From Sclerurus mexicanus (Eukaryota > Chordata > Aves > Passeriformes > Furnariidae): DNA of 64,000 nucleotides. A program made the translations under genes and the position numbers. The stretch is taken from NCBI GenBank assembly GCA_013396755.1, contig VWZF01007822.1:456132-520131 (forward strand), given 5' to 3'. Of this stretch, positions 22,069 to 36,289 are shown in pieces. Below the pieces are notes generated by a model, which had not been told where the DNA came from, ran no database searches, and saw only the letters and a list, made by a program, of their open reading frames with translations. Every line of letters begins with the position of its first letter. Position 1 is the stretch's first letter.

Positions 22069-25000
22069 CTATAGCACATTAATTATTTAAGTAGCCTGTT
22101 ATTTAAATGGGAATGTGTGCACAGAAGCACGTGGAGTGCAGAGCAGTGGAAGCTTGAAGCAGTTAATCTATCAGCACAGAGCTGTGCAATGTGTTCTCAC
22201 CAGCTCATTTTGCGATTTGACTTCAGTTTGTTGGCCCTGTGTAGTGCCCAGGCTGATACACCTTGGTTTCAGAAGGGCTCACAAGGTGGGACCGCAGCCA
22301 TGTGAAGCAGTCTGGCTGTAGCTGTAGCGTAGCTGCCAAATGAGTTGTCACCACTTGTGCCTTCCAGCCACGCCTGCCTACAACTCCTGTTTCAGTGTTC
22401 CATGGACAGAGGAGCTTGGATCTCTTTGTGTCTGTCTCCCTTTAGGAACATGTTCTTTGTGTCCTATGTTTCTTGGCTGTGAATTTTGAATTTATATGAT
22501 GTTGGGAGGTATACAGGAGGCTCTGTCTACCTTACTTCAGTCTCTGTGTGGCTGTTTCCCGTCAGGACTATCTCCTTTTAAGTACACTCACGCAAAAGGG
22601 CAGGCACATTGCTTTCTGAATTCTGCAATCTGACTAAGGGAAACTATTTATGGCCTTATTTATAATAGCCAACCTACTGCAATTTCCATTATATATTAAC
22701 ATTCTATTTTCCAGGCAGCATTAATAGAAGTAAAGGTAATAAAAATATTAGCTGTCTTAATGCTGAAACTATGAGATTATCTGTACGTACTGTTCCTTAG
22801 AAAGTCTCCTGACTGCACACCACTCCTGTGGTTTGGCATTTCTTTGCAACTGCTCACAATTTAATTCCAAGTAGTCTGAGAGTAGTGTCTAGTGGAAAGA
22901 AGTGCATCTATTTTGTCATAGCAGTACTTGTAAATTCAGCTGAGTTAGCCACAATTTCAGGGACCCCTGAAAGCAAATACCTTTGCATCCAGCTTAGACC
23001 CTCACATACCCCTCAGAGCTCACCCCACAGATCCTCGGGGGCCAATGAATTCAGTGTGACAGAGCCACTGTGTCACAGCTCAAACCTTGGGGATGACTGC
23101 TCCCTGCTGCTGGTCCTCACTGAGGTCTCTTGTACCAAACTGCAGCCTAGGAGGAGCTGAGATGGGCTCCAGCATCACAAAGACCATCTACCCAACCCTT
23201 ACTGGTGGAGAATTGCAAATCTCTTGCCTCATCAGCTTCACAAGCAAATGAGGAATCTTCAGATCAGTTATCACAGTTATTTTTGCTCTTACTAGGTGCT
23301 ACAACTGGCATTTGCTAATCACGCACATTAATACAAATGCCTTGAAAACAAAGGTTCTTTTGCTGATCCTCTACCTAACTTGCATTTCTGCAAAAGAAGT
23401 TGTATCCTTAATTTCTGTTGTACTCCCACCATTCTGTCATGTCTGCATTTCGTTATAGACAAATACAACATCATTTTGTTTTCTTAGCTCTCCCTTACTT
23501 AATAGCTCACACTCCTGCTTATCTCCTCAGACACAGTTTTGGCACTTGCTTTGTGACTGACTGTTGCTTGAGGTGAAGAACAGACTGACTGTCTCTCAGA
23601 GATTCATCATTTAATCTTTCTCAGAAAGCTTCTGCTGGCCCTTAATTTGATGGTTCTACCTAAAGGTTCTGCTAAAACTATCATTGAACAGGAGTCAAAA
23701 GGAGATGTATCTGACACAGTTACAAAATTAAAAAAAAAAATAAAATAAAACTTAGATGTTCTTTTCCCTAAAGTAATTAACAGAAGTGCAGAAAAGCTAC
23801 TTTTACCTTGCTTGTGATCTAATGTGGTATAAGGGACACTTCTACAGAGAACGATGCTCTAGGAAAACAAGAAAAAATATTTCTAGTGTAGAAGAAAAGA
23901 CAGGGGAAAAAAAAGATGAAGGGAATCAGAGAATGCAATGAAATCAGGTAAGGATTCAGGTTCCTCAGTTTTATACTGGTTTGTGAATCCTGAAAGGCAG
24001 CTTAACTTATGTTCAGAGCCAGCTTTATAATCAACAGAAATATTGAAACCATTAAATGGAGATGATTGGATAGGCTTGACAGAGATCTAGACAGGGGGTT
24101 AATTTCCTTCTGAAGTGTGACAGAATTGTGCCAATATTCCCAGTTTACATCACTTTTAAAGAGAGACAATTTATGATATCCAGGTCACTGGATTTGGTTT
24201 GAGTGCATCTCCAGCTTGTAGATAACCATGAGGGGACCTGTTAGAAAGAGATATTTGGTTAAATATCATCCTCACTAGTCCTTGTAAAATGCAAATCCTG
24301 CACTGCTCTTGCAACCAGCAGTCAGACTATCCTTTCCTACTTCTTGTCAGCTAGCAATAAAACACCAGATGGTGTCCTTCCAAAAATAAATTCATTATAG
24401 TTTCATTTTGGGTTTTCTTAAAGAATTTAGAGACAGAACTTCAGCTAATGCAAATCAACACAGTGCCGCTCAAGTCAGTGCAGCTATGACATTTTATACC
24501 ATCTGAGTATTATAAACTAATATTTTTAACTTTGGGGAAGGAATACCATATCCTTTCTCCCCACAAGTTTCAGTGCACAGTTTGTGCTAGCCACCTTAGC
24601 CAGGATTCATGGCTGCTGCTCCTTTTTATACAGCAATTCACAGGCCATGTCTTTTTGTGTATCAGATTAAGCTAACTCACTGTTTAGAGTCCTGTAACCA
24701 TTATCATTTGATGTCCTTGTTTATCACCGTCTGAGACTCTAGGATACCTATTAGCTTCCTCTGGTGACACACAGGACTATTCACGAAAGAATATTTTAAG
24801 TGCCACTGGCATCTGACTAACCTTGTGATGCTTATGGTCCTGTGTGTGTTTAGTTTTCCCTAATTTCAAACATCAAATGAGGACAGAAGTATTCAATTGT
24901 AGCTTAACTTAGACAGATAAATAATTCTAATAGTAAAGCATCTTAAAAGAAGCCTTGAGCATTCCTCAGATAAATCAATTAAGACTCCTTTCAGAGTTGT

Positions 25001-27199
25001 TATTATGCTCTAGCTATTAGTCATTGTTTAGTCAAGCTGTGCATACTTATCTCTTTTATTTATCTCTCCTTGCAGTCTCACAATAACTTTCATTCTTTTT
25101 CTCCAAGCTCCCTACAGCTTATCTGTGTCCTCTTGGCAACACTGTGCCCAGAAGTGATCATGAATTTCTGTGCAGATGGAAAGCTTCAAATTACAAACAC
25201 CTACAGAGGCTCAAACCACAAAGTGGGGGTCTCTGCTGCCCTATTCCAAAAGTGAATATTAAAATAGCTAAACACACGTTACTGACTGTCAGTACCAGCT
25301 ACGCAACATATAGGTAATAAAAGCCCAAGAGGGAAAAGGTGATCATCGAATCTGCCTTTACCATTTATCATGTGTCCTCACAAGAACACTTTTATCTACT
25401 TTCTTGTACCACAGATAAAACTGTTCCACCAACTGCTGCTCCCCCATATGCCTTGCCTTCCAGTCTTGGGGAGCATCAGTGTGAAAGAGGCTTTTTAGAA
25501 CTTTTTTTTAGCATTCCCAAAATTAACTAGCTTGTTCTGCAAACAGATGGGGGGTGACCTGGGATTTGGAATTCAGCTGCTTCTTGGGCAAAAAATTCTT
25601 TAAAAAATCTCCCAAGAAGAGATGTAGGAAGGAAACAGGTGCTTGCAGGGAAACAGTAGCACTTATTTATCAAAGCTGCCAGAAGAAGATCATCAATTTT
25701 ATTCCTCCCACTTGGTGATAGAGCTAAAAAAGCAGAGGGTGGTGTTGGGTGCCACAGTGACATCTGACATTTGTGAGGTTTCACCCAGGGTTTTTAGGAA
25801 TCAAAACTCTACCTAGACCAGCATGTTATCTTGTGCTTAATCAACTCATCTCTTCAAACATCTTATCAAAATGTGTTCTGCTCTGCTGACACAAACCATG
25901 TGAGACAGCATCATTTTTGTCCCTATACGTGACCACACATCCTTGTGAGGCTCGCACTCATGAGCAGTCTTTTAGCAGATGCCCATCATCTCTGGTCCAC
26001 AGTTATGTGCCCCCATTGGAGGGACTCTGTCAAGATACAGCTTTCCACCCTGTTCAGTTTCTCTCACCACCCTGGGTGCTACTTATCATCTCTTTTTTAA
26101 ACTTTGCTTTACAGTACAACACTTTATCCCTGTCTTGGTCCTGTGTGATCTAAATACTACATGTCATTTTTCATCAGGGCACCCCAAACATTGAGCATAA
26201 CAGCAGTAACAACAAGGCCTCTGTATTTAAAATATCTGAGTTAAGCATGAATTTATCAAGCCTTTGGTTACCTGATGAAGAAAAGTCCTTCTCCATGAGT
26301 TAGGTTTGCCACACTGATTTACCCAAATTTCATTTATTCTTAAAATCTGTTTAATCATTTGGTCACGCAAAAGCAGCTTACTGCACCATCCTTAGAAATG
26401 TCACATCATGACTTTTGTAACCAGTGTCAGAAAAACACATCTTTTCCTGCAATGTTTGCTAATTCTTCCTGTATACTACATTGCAACATCTGCTGAGTAA
26501 GGCCTTTATTATTATTATTATTTTTTTTAACAAGAAATACGTTCAATGTTTTGTTTTGATTTTAACTATGTTTTTCTGAGAAGGCCTAATTCCAGGGAGA
26601 GTGTTACAGGCTGTATAGGCTCCACTGTACTTCTCATGCACAGAGGCACATATAGATAAAAAGCAGTGAAAACGCTGGATTTGTTTTAGGTTTCATTTTA
26701 CAGTCAGGATGGTGAATGCATCTGTTTGTGTCACTAATCTAGAATATATCATTTTATGGTTCTCAGAGGTTATTTATTATTGAGTTATAGAATGTTTCAT
26801 GATTATTTGGAATGGTACTTACAGAAGGCTCAGTACTTCACTTGCAGCAGAGAATGTGAAGAGAATGCCCTATAATTAATTTTCAAGTACCCTTTAGAAA
26901 TCAATTGCATGACAGTGCTGAAAAAAGGAAGAAATACAAATTTTTAAATTATTTGTATTATGATCTTTAATCAAACTTAAATACATACAGACTGGCACAC
27001 AGTAAAAAAGACTAGGCAGGTTACAATAAACACAACACCAGTTTTTTGGGTTTAGATTTGATCTCTAGTCAGTGCTGGTTTCATATACCAGAGTGCTTCC
27101 CTGATGCATATTATAGACAAGCTTTTGAGCAAGAATAGGAAAAGATATCTTTCTCCTCCAATATTTCCAGCAGAAACGAAAATGCAAAGCATCCTGTAG
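22069..27199. other. Unique sequence, no gene seen
   Basis: No exon is recognised. An open frame of about 110 codons at 22828-23160 passes through a slightly GC-richer stretch, but its product resembles nothing known. A 61-codon frame at 25070-25255 follows a polypyrimidine-CAG sequence that would suit a splice acceptor. Neither is supported as coding. Around 22620-22790 the AT-rich sequence looks slowly evolving by composition, without further evidence. An A-rich run lies at 23724-23753 and a short (ATT)n at 26508-26520. Confidence 0.45.
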
Positions 27200-27460
27200 G
27201 CTCTCCTACGATTGGCAACACAATGGCAAAGCCATGAAAGGTCACCTTGGAGACCTCTGCCTTGCCTGAGGGAGAACCCCTACACAATCCCTGTGCCCCA
27301 GGCCAAACCAGGGCACCTCAGCTACTGCAAACAGCCATGGCCCCATTCCCCCCGTGGGGAGAAAGGACTGGGGAAGGCACATCAGACATCCTGAAACCCC
27401 ACTTGAGGGCTGACACCAGGGAGGAGGCTGTTTAAAGCTGCCCAGCCCTCACTCACTGTC
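27200..27460. other. GC-richer patch, unassigned
   Basis: Against AT-rich flanks, this 260-bp patch is clearly richer in G and C. It contains CCCCATTCCCCCCGTGGGGA and GAGGAGGCTGTTTAAAGCTG. Two overlapping open frames (27212-27394 and 27247-27435, plus) are about 60 codons long and not recognisable. It could be a fragment of an old LTR or a non-coding exon. I cannot assign it. Confidence 0.3.
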
Positions 27461-30400
27461 CAAGGTTTAAAATGGTGCTGAAGTTTGAGATTTGAAGGTA
27501 TTTGTAAATTCAACAACAGACTTAAAATTCAGTCTCCACTGTTTCCCACACACACTGAGAAATGACTTCAGAGCTAGAAAAAGCAGTCAGCATTTTCTTT
27601 CACAAGCCATTGCACAAAATAAATATGTAGCAGAAAATGGGTATAGATGTATCTTTTACTTGCCTTAATAGGACTAAACACCAAGTGAGAAACTTGTACA
27701 TTCCAATCTGGCAAGAAAAATGCAATCTTATTCCTAGACAATATAAATAACCAGAACCACAACTGATGGCAAGTTTTTTTTGCCTTCTTGACTTCCTTAT
27801 AAGTTATTCGCTTTGTCTTGTCCTTTGTTTATCTGGACAATAAATAGTCTGCAGCAGGAACAATATATTGTTGTATATCTGCAAAATGCACAGCAAAAAA
27901 AAAAGGTCCTTGTATTAACTAAATCCTTAGAAGTAGCAGATTGAACTTAATAAATAATGTTAAAAATTTTGTTTAATTTAGAGGAATTATTTTTATATAC
28001 TCCAAATGAAAATTTAATTAATTCAAACTGAAGTTACTGGCAATGTTTGTTTTTAAAATCAGTGTTTTGTGAGAGGAAGCAGGATGAGTGAACTCAGAGA
28101 GAAAGAAAATAAGGAAATAAAGAAGTAAATAAAAGAGCAGAAAAGGAAAAAGAATGTCCTGTGAATTGTCTCACATAGAAGAGAAAAAACTGGAAATCTA
28201 CAGTCTTAACTTTGGAGAAAGATTGAGATGTGAGTTTTTGTTTCTAGTCTGGGACTTCTATTAAAGACAGTCAATTTGAAAATCATGTGTAAGTCATCCA
28301 CCCATGGATTGAGATCATGGATTACCAAAGAAAATTTTCCTAGAAAAGAGCTGTAAAGGCTTTGGAGCCCATAATGAGGGATTAATGGTACAGACCTGCT
28401 TGTCCAGCTTTATTTCAGATTCTTTCAAAGTCCTTGTATATGAAAATTCTTCTTAATGCCAGGAGGGATTCACTGATCTCTGAGAAATTCTTCACCTTGC
28501 CCAGTGCATGTGGTGGTGATCACAGCTGCACAAAACAACAATTTATGGGTTAAAAAGAAGACCCAATTTTATCTGAAATAAGAGCAAGTGAGGGGCATCC
28601 AGAGCTATTTGAAAGCTGCAGAAGGACAAGCCTGATTGATGAACTCTACAGATAAAATTTTTAATGTCAAATTTCTCCATTGCAACTGTTCACTTTTGTT
28701 TCTTTTTTTAAATTATTATTATTTGATAAGAAATCTACTGCATGCACTGAAAAGTATTTCTAGCAGGTGGGACAGCAGGTTGGTTTACTCAGGAAGTACA
28801 AAGCAGGTTCTTAGTGCTTCATGGGGCAGCAGTTCTTGGGAAGAGGACTGTGAAAGCTAAATTAGATGTTTTGGTATCAGGAGGAATTTGCAATGATCTG
28901 GCAACTCACAGGTAACAAAGCAGGTAATTTGTATAATCAACCCACACAGCAGTGGCACCCTGCCTGCCATCTATTACATCACCTGACGTAGGGCATGCTC
29001 CTGTCACCTAACCTGAAATGTGGACTTTGGGGAAATACTCTCTAGGTCCCACATCTCACTGCTTAATGACTGGCAGCTTTAATGGTCTATGAGATGTATT
29101 TTCCTAAGAAAAGAATATTCTCTTTCAGCACATTACCTAACACTTAAACCAACCTAACCTAAAAATTTTGGGAAAGCATAATTAACACAAGTTAGCCAGT
29201 CAAAGTCAAACCTGAGTACCCTTAGATTTTCTATTTGAACCTTCTAAAGTGTGTGGAAGCTATAATAAATTCTTAGAACAGTTTTTAACAGTTTGGAAAG
29301 TCTTGTTATCATTTTTCTGGGAAACACTTTCAAATTTTGCCTTTCTTCTCTGAAGAAATACCAAGAAATAAAACAAAGTAGGGGGTTTATTCCCCCTCTT
29401 CTTCCCTGTTGTTTCTGATTTAACTGGCAAATTTCAAAAGAAAAGGTCATATTATTTTGGTAAGATCAACAAAATATTGACTCTCTTCAACACAGAAAAT
29501 ATTTTGCTAGAGAAAACAGCAACTTGCAGAGAGCTTTAAAGATGCTGTTGTTTCTTATTGCCTGTGATGCTTATTCATAGGACATCGAGGACTGTTCTTG
29601 GTGAAATGTAAGGTATGTGAGCAGATTAACCCTGCAGCAGAGTGTATTTATTCTAAACATTTCTGATTATTTTCTTTGCAATTGTTCTTTGCAATCTGTG
29701 GTTTACTCATAGTCCAGATGTGCAGCGGGAAAGTCTGGGGCTGCCCTGCCACGTGACCTGATCCATCCCCTGTCACGTATCTGAACACAGCATTGCATGG
29801 GGAAATAATATCAGTGCCGTCACTTTTGTGGTCGTTCCTGCCAGAAAAAGGCATATCTGTGCCCAGCAGATGGGGCAGAGCAGCAGAGAGGCTCTGTGGG
29901 TGACAGCAGCCCGTACAGACAGTTGGGGTCGGAGCCAGCTGTGTGACACCCAGGCTTAGCACATGAGACTTGACGAATCTTACAAGACACCATAAAGACA
30001 CCCAAGAGCAGGTTAAATTGCCCCTTGAAAGGCTTAGTTTTGTAGCAAATAATTTCAGGGGCCCCAAGGTGATTCATTATGTTCTGCATTCAGAGGCAAG
30101 TCCATTTCCAGCTCTCCTGCACACAACTGTAGCCACAGACCCTTGAATCCAGGCTGAATCTGAAAACTGGAGGATGAGAAAATGAATCAGGAGGAGGGAG
30201 TAATTAGAGTTGGGATGTCATACTAAATCACAGGCCCTGGTTAGTCAAGCAGCTTGCTTCTGACAGCACCAGTTGGATGCAGTGAATAGTGGACAGTGGT
30301 AGAGTTTAATATTTTATCACCTGCTTTATTTTGCATGTAGGAGACCAGCTACACATTCACATTTAAATAAATCTGCAGTCACAGGCAGCTTTTTCAGGGG

Positions 30401-30984
30401 GAGAGCTGCCTGCTATCTGTTAGCTTATGCATGGCCACTTTAAACCTCTTCAAAGCCAAAAGGTAAGGTACAGGTAGGACTAACAGAGGAAGGAAAGAGC
30501 ACATAAACCTCTTGTGCTTTGAAAAACTGCTAATGTTTCAGTGGGTTTTTTGGCTTTGAGGCTTTTTTTTTTCTTTTGCGGTGAGGGTACTGTTATAGCA
30601 CAAACAGAAACAAGAACATGGAGGGAAAGATATGATTTAGTTTGAGTCAAGGCTGTAGTCTGGTGTTTAGGGCTGTCACCTGAATCAGTGACAGGTTTAA
30701 CATTTCTTAGCTGCTGGGGATCACGATAGAAGATTTTATAGTGTACTATCTGTGCATTTGTATGTGCAAGTACATAGAATTCACTATATAAGTATTTGAT
30801 ACATATGGGCATGCTGCAGCTTAAAAGAACAATATTGAACAAAACAAGAACACAAGTTATTCATCAACAAGAAACAGAAACAAAAAGAGAATATTGTGTT
30901 GCTACTCATCTGGAAAGAACAAGACAGCCATTCACTTGTAAAAGACCTTGTGAATTTTACCTGTGTTCCCCTTGTTGATCTCAG
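27461..30984. other. Unique sequence, no gene seen
   Basis: No exon or mobile element is recognised. A moderately GC-rich patch at 29730-29960 has two CACGT words and a near-match to a CTCF core. The overlapping minus-strand frames across 29648-30089 have no recognisable product. Confidence 0.45.
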
Positions 30985-31260
30985 ATCTCATTGCCTGTCC
31001 CTATAAATCTGGGTTCAGCCCCACTGATGGATGAATGGACACTGTGCAGGGCCAGTGCACTCCTGTTCAGGTGTGCTCCCTCCTGCTCCAGTGTCCTGTG
31101 CTGCTGGGCTTGGTGTCAGCATTGACAGTGTCTCTGTGTCATGTAGGAGCAAAATCATACAAAGGCTTTACCAAGGGATATAAATAGCTGTTGGGGAGAG
31201 ACCCCACCACCCCCAAAAGAAAGTTACCCCAGCATGAGGTGTGGCAGGAAGATGTGAGGC
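30985..31260. other. GC-richer patch with two TATA-like elements, possible old LTR
   Basis: CCCTATAAATCTGGG (about 31000-31014) and GGGATATAAATAGC (about 31176-31189) are both TATA-like and face the plus strand. The DNA around and between them is GC-rich, and the second is followed by GGGGAGAGACCCC. LTR promoters often look like this. However, no terminal TG/CA ends, target-site duplication or known family could be found, so the call stays open. Confidence 0.25.
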
Positions 31261-34200
31261 TCAAGGAACTGCTCTGCACCATAAATGTCATTTGTACCTG
31301 GGACGTGTTTCTGTTCCTACTGTTGGGGAATAATTTGGTTTACACAAATCAAACAAAAATAAGAAAAAATTAAGAATTTTGAATTACAGCTGGGCTTTAA
31401 CTGCTCTTCAGACTTCTAACAAGCAATCAACAGGATTCTGAGTTTTATGGTTATTCCAATGTATTTCTTACTAAAGCTATGAAATGGGATACTGTCTGAG
31501 CCTTGATTTCATCTAGGAGTATGTAACTAACCTACCTCATCGGCAATGCAATTGAACTTTAAATTATTAATTATTTTTGGTTACTATCAATATGATTAAT
31601 AATCCAGTAAGTGTTGGGTATTAGCATTTTCAGCATTGGATATTGACAAACTGAATATAGTAGAATCAATAGTATAGGCTATAATGTAGTGATTGATCCA
31701 ACTGACTCTGCTGTGGTTTTGGCTTCTATTAAAAAAAAGAAAATATTTAATTCATGTTCAAGAATCTATAGAGAAAATGCCAGGACTATGATTAAAGCCC
31801 ATAATAGAAATACAATCTGAAGATCTGTGTTACCCTACAAGGGCAGTTTTTATCTCAGATGAGATGTTGCCATTGAAATGAAGGTACCAGGCCAGCAGGT
31901 AGGGGCTAGAGGACGTTTCTGACTGGGCTGTGTAAACAACGTCTATTCAAAAGGAGTTGAATTCAGATCCCAAGGGCTTTGATGAGGAAGACATTCCTAG
32001 AGCTCATGTGGGCAGAAAGTATGTACTGTACTGACAAAGAGGTACCTTTTCTACCCAGAAATGACCCCTACCATAACCCTTGCTGCCCATATTCATCTCC
32101 CTTTACTCCCCCTGTGGAGGCCTCTAAGTGGGAACAATGGCTTAGCATCAAGCAGCTCCCCCTCCTCCCTCCCCACTTGTTTCAAGAGCTTTTCCCTTCC
32201 TGATGTTGGATAAAATGAGGGTCTTGAATTTCACCAGTTCAGAAGACAAGCAGAGATTGCAAGGAATATGATGAATTTAAAAATTTAGGTTATATATAGT
32301 GAGGTTATTCAGTAGCCTAAATATAGTACTTTTTAAAAATATTTTTGGCCTCTTTCCATTATCCCTGGCATTTAGAAGTGGAAGAATTTCAGTCATGTAC
32401 TATGATACTAAAATAATAATGAAATTGTCGAATTCATCTTCTTTTGTCTTCATCACCCAGTGCAGAATGTCCTCACAATGTACCTAAGAGTTAATTTAGA
32501 TCCCAGGTGTACTTGACTGCTGATGCAGATAGGTTGTATTTACATGAGTGTAGTGACTAAGAGCCCTAACCATTAGCCAGGATTACTGTGACCTGTGGAA
32601 GATTTCAGTTTTCCCTAATTTTCAAACCCCTATTTTTTTTTTTGTTTTGGTTTGGTTTTTTGGTTGTTGTTTGTAGGTTTTGGGTTTTTTTGTGAAAGAA
32701 CAAATATCTCTCCAATATGTAAACCATATTTTCAGACACCCTACAAATACCCTGAAGACCACTTGAGTCTGGAGACCAGACAACCTACATGAGAATCTGC
32801 CTACAAATCTCTGGAAAAATCATAAACAAAAGGAAATAGAAAAAGGAAAAAAAAACTACAGAAAAAGACTCTGGGGTTTCCTGGGAAACAGAACTTCTGT
32901 TTCATGAGAAATTTTGACAAAATGAATGTGAATCCTGAAATTGTAATGGAAAGTGTTAACAGTACACACCCAGGGATATTAAACATGATATCGATAATCA
33001 AGAATTAAAATAATTCTGTACTGTTACATGATTATTAATCATGATATTTACCTTAATAGTATATGAGCTATAACATACATATGACAAAATTAATCATTTA
33101 ACAACAGTATTACAGCATTTGTGTTTTTAAATAATATTATTTGCACTAGTACTGCTAAAATAGTACTTCAGTTGCCCACATTTTCTATAAATAATCTGCC
33201 AAAACTCACAGTTTTCCACAATGCCTTGTTTCAAACACACTCATGATTTTTGATAGGAACCTGAAATTTAACAGGATATCATGTTGTTCCATTTGCACTC
33301 CTCTTATTTACAGGTAAAGGACAGATGTGTACACTGCTGAAGCAACTTCTCTGAAGTTTTCATTGTGCAGCCTGACTCTTGCACAGCTTCTAGACCCACA
33401 GGGACTCCGTAAGGGGAGGGTGAGTGCGGGAGCCATTTTGCAGTATTAATCGCTCAGAATCAGCAAACACTGCAGCACCATTCCTCAGTGTCACTGAAAC
33501 ACTTCCTCGGCACTGGGCTAGGTTTTGCAATGACACCTCCAGCTTGTACTTGGAAGGCAGAGAATTATCTGTTACCTACATGTCTAGGAACCAAGTGAGA
33601 GCTGTTTCTGCCCCTGATGTCAGCTGAAGACATGTGCATTCATTAAGCAATGGTAGATTTATTAGTCTTTTTTAAACTACTCTTTTGTCCAACACCCATG
33701 GGATTCATTTTCCTTTTGCCTGATTTGCTAATTGACTAGCTTACAATTTGCTTTCTTACCCTGATGTTTTCCAGCCCAGCACAAACACTTCAGCAGAAGT
33801 GGTTATTTTTAATCCTTCTGCTTAAACAAACCTTGGTGGGACTGGCCTCTGAGCCAAGCAGAGGGGGCTGGTTCACCTTCTGCCTTACATGTGGAGCTAG
33901 CACAGCACGTTCATCCTCTGGGCACTAAGCTTCAGCGTCCTTCCTTGTCGTTTGTCACCTCCTAGGCGGTTGTGTTAATATGCAGACCATTACTACTTTA
34001 CTGATGAGACAGACTGCCGAGGATCAATATGTCTCTGCATTTGTCAGCCCCATATACCCCAGAGTTAACTTCTCAGCTCTGCTGCCAGTGCTCGTGTCCT
34101 GCTGTGTAATAGTGGGGAATTGTCGATTCCTTATGCAGCATGTCCGCACACTGAGCTTGGCTCTGCAGAACAAGTAGGAGAGATCCAAGTGTCGTATTTG

Positions 34201-36289
34201 TTTGGCTCCCACTGCTTGAGTAATAGTAGGTGCAGCCAGAACAGCAGAGGACAGCTTGCTTACAGGGTCACTGCAGCTCAACAGCTAACCATTGATGTTG
34301 TCAGGCAGACTTGGGAAAGATGCCCAAATACTATCAACTAGAGGACATTGCATTTTAATGAAAGACAAAAAAAAAATCAAGATTAAAAAAAGAACAAAGG
34401 TAAACTCCCTAGTCAAATATAATAAACAAAAGAAGAGATCTAATGGCACTTTTTTTCCCCTTGCTGCTCACTTTTTCATGCCTTTGTTTAGATGCAGTAG
34501 CTTCAGGGAAAACAGCACTGGGATTTCTGGGAACAAGTAACACCACCTACCACAAAAGCTCCTTAATTATGGAACAAATCTTTAAGTGACTTGTTCATGG
34601 TATTCATATAATGAGTTTTAATAAACAGGCAAATATCGTGAGTGATTTAGATGTGAAGCCTGTACAGAAGTTTTCTACATGTTTTGTTTGAATTTTTTTT
34701 AATAGAATAAAACATGAATTTAACTTTGCATTACCTTATGCTTTGTTTATGCCCTGTATCTGAAGATAACATTGTGCAGAGGTTTTGGGAGAATATGACA
34801 TGTATTTCATGCAGCCCCAGGGGTACTAATAGACTGTGGCATGTCACAGAGAATCAGCGCTCTGGATCAGTTGTCTCAGGTGTTTTGTTAAACAGTAAGG
34901 TTGCAAGATCACATACATTATGCAATCTCATTATTTTAAATGTGTGAACGCAAGTCTGGGTCATGCCACACAGAAGTGGCAGTCACTGGTGACAGCAACA
35001 CATGTTTCAGGTCTCCACACATGTAGAAAAGCCTCGAGGCTCAGGGAGTCACACACTTTGAAGTTTTCTCTGCTGATTCAGAACTACTTTCCCACATTCC
35101 CAGCAAGAAATGTTCTGGTGAAATGCAGGACGCAGAGTAAAGCTGTTGAAAAAACTAAGTGTGGGAGAAGCCAAAAAAGTTACTGGGTCTTCACATGTAA
35201 TGTTTTTATCTAGTACACTTTCTAAAATAGCCACCTAAAATGCAGAGCCCTGAGGAGGTTTCATGAGAAAGTCAAAGGGAACTTTTGACATTTGTTCTGC
35301 AAGAGGTGGCAAATTTTAAGTGCATCTCAAACAGCTGTCCTCGCAATCCTGCTCAACATGTACTCCGGTCAGCTTGCATGAAGCCTGCTGAACAAATCAA
35401 GCCTTTACCTTTTTCCCCCCTTAAACAGAGAGGATATTCTATCAGGAGTATCCCAGTTACCAGGTGGTCCATCCAGCACTTTATCCTATCTCTAGCTATG
35501 AAACTTTGAAAAGTATAAGAACTTATACATATAAAGAAGGCCTTCTCATGTCTGTCTTCCTGGATCTTGTTACATTCATGTATGGGATAAAACAGACAGG
35601 CTGAAAGATCAAAATTGCAGGCAGGTCTACAGGAGTGACTGCAGACAGTGGTGGGCTGGTTCTCCTCAAGGTAACGCATCAGCCCCCAGTGCAGAACAGA
35701 AGCACTTCAGGCACACACAGAGCAGTTGCATTCTCACAGCATTGCCCAGGAGCTGATAAACCCCAGCCATAAGACATCCAGCTCCACTTCATCGAGCCCA
35801 GCAGTCTAGGAAGACCTGAATTGCTTGCCTGGGGCACTTCATCTGAGCAGCTTGCCTTGAACCTACCCTCCTGTCTTCTGAGCATCCTCCTCATCATGAA
35901 CTGACGAATCAGGCCAGGTTTTGATGGTCACCTACCTTAGGTTCAATGACAGTTTATTTAACATAAGCTTATCAGAAACATTTTATTTATATCAATGGAA
36001 AAATATCAGATGTTATTTCATGAAAGTAATGAGGATGAGTAAATCTTGTTCCCTTCAAAATTCCTGAGGATCAAATCACTTAACACCTATAAAAGGTCAT
36101 TTGTTGTCTTAATATTTGCTTTCTTCTCTGATTTAACAATTTAGTGCACGTATCTGTAAACAGATCTTTCTTTTTCCCCTACCCTGCCTGCCCTCAAAAT
36201 GAGATTCTGCCTTTTGCTATCAGGCAGCCATACAGAACTGCCCAGATTTTCACCACCCTGATTCATTATCTCAACAAAACAACATAAAT
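31261..36289. other. Unique sequence, no gene seen
   Basis: No exon or clear mobile element is recognised. Frames reach about 108 codons (35353-35679, minus) without protein-like content. A T/G-rich low-complexity tract lies at 32632-32694. A weak MIR-like resemblance at 33310-33380 was not accepted. Confidence 0.45.
32632..32694. repeat. T/G-rich low-complexity tract
   Basis: A run of T is followed by TTTTGGTTTGGTTTTTTGG-type sequence. It is the strand complement of the CAAA/CCAAA-rich tracts at 40779 and 52189. Confidence 0.85.

Noticed and set aside
22828..23160. 110-codon open frame that might be an exon
   Set aside because: No protein similarity recognised. The flanks show no convincing paired splice sites in frame.
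23163..23206. CR1-like words (CATCACAAAGACCATCTACC)
   Set aside because: They are too short, and the diagnostic tail and GGAAGGGACC blocks are missing.
29850..29885. CTCF-like core (CCAGCAGATGGGGCA)
   Set aside because: It has a mismatch in the GGC core, and a single motif in a GC-rich patch is weak evidence.
33310..33380. Weak reverse MIR-like resemblance
   Set aside because: Only scattered words match. The TTGCCCAAGG core of MIR is absent.
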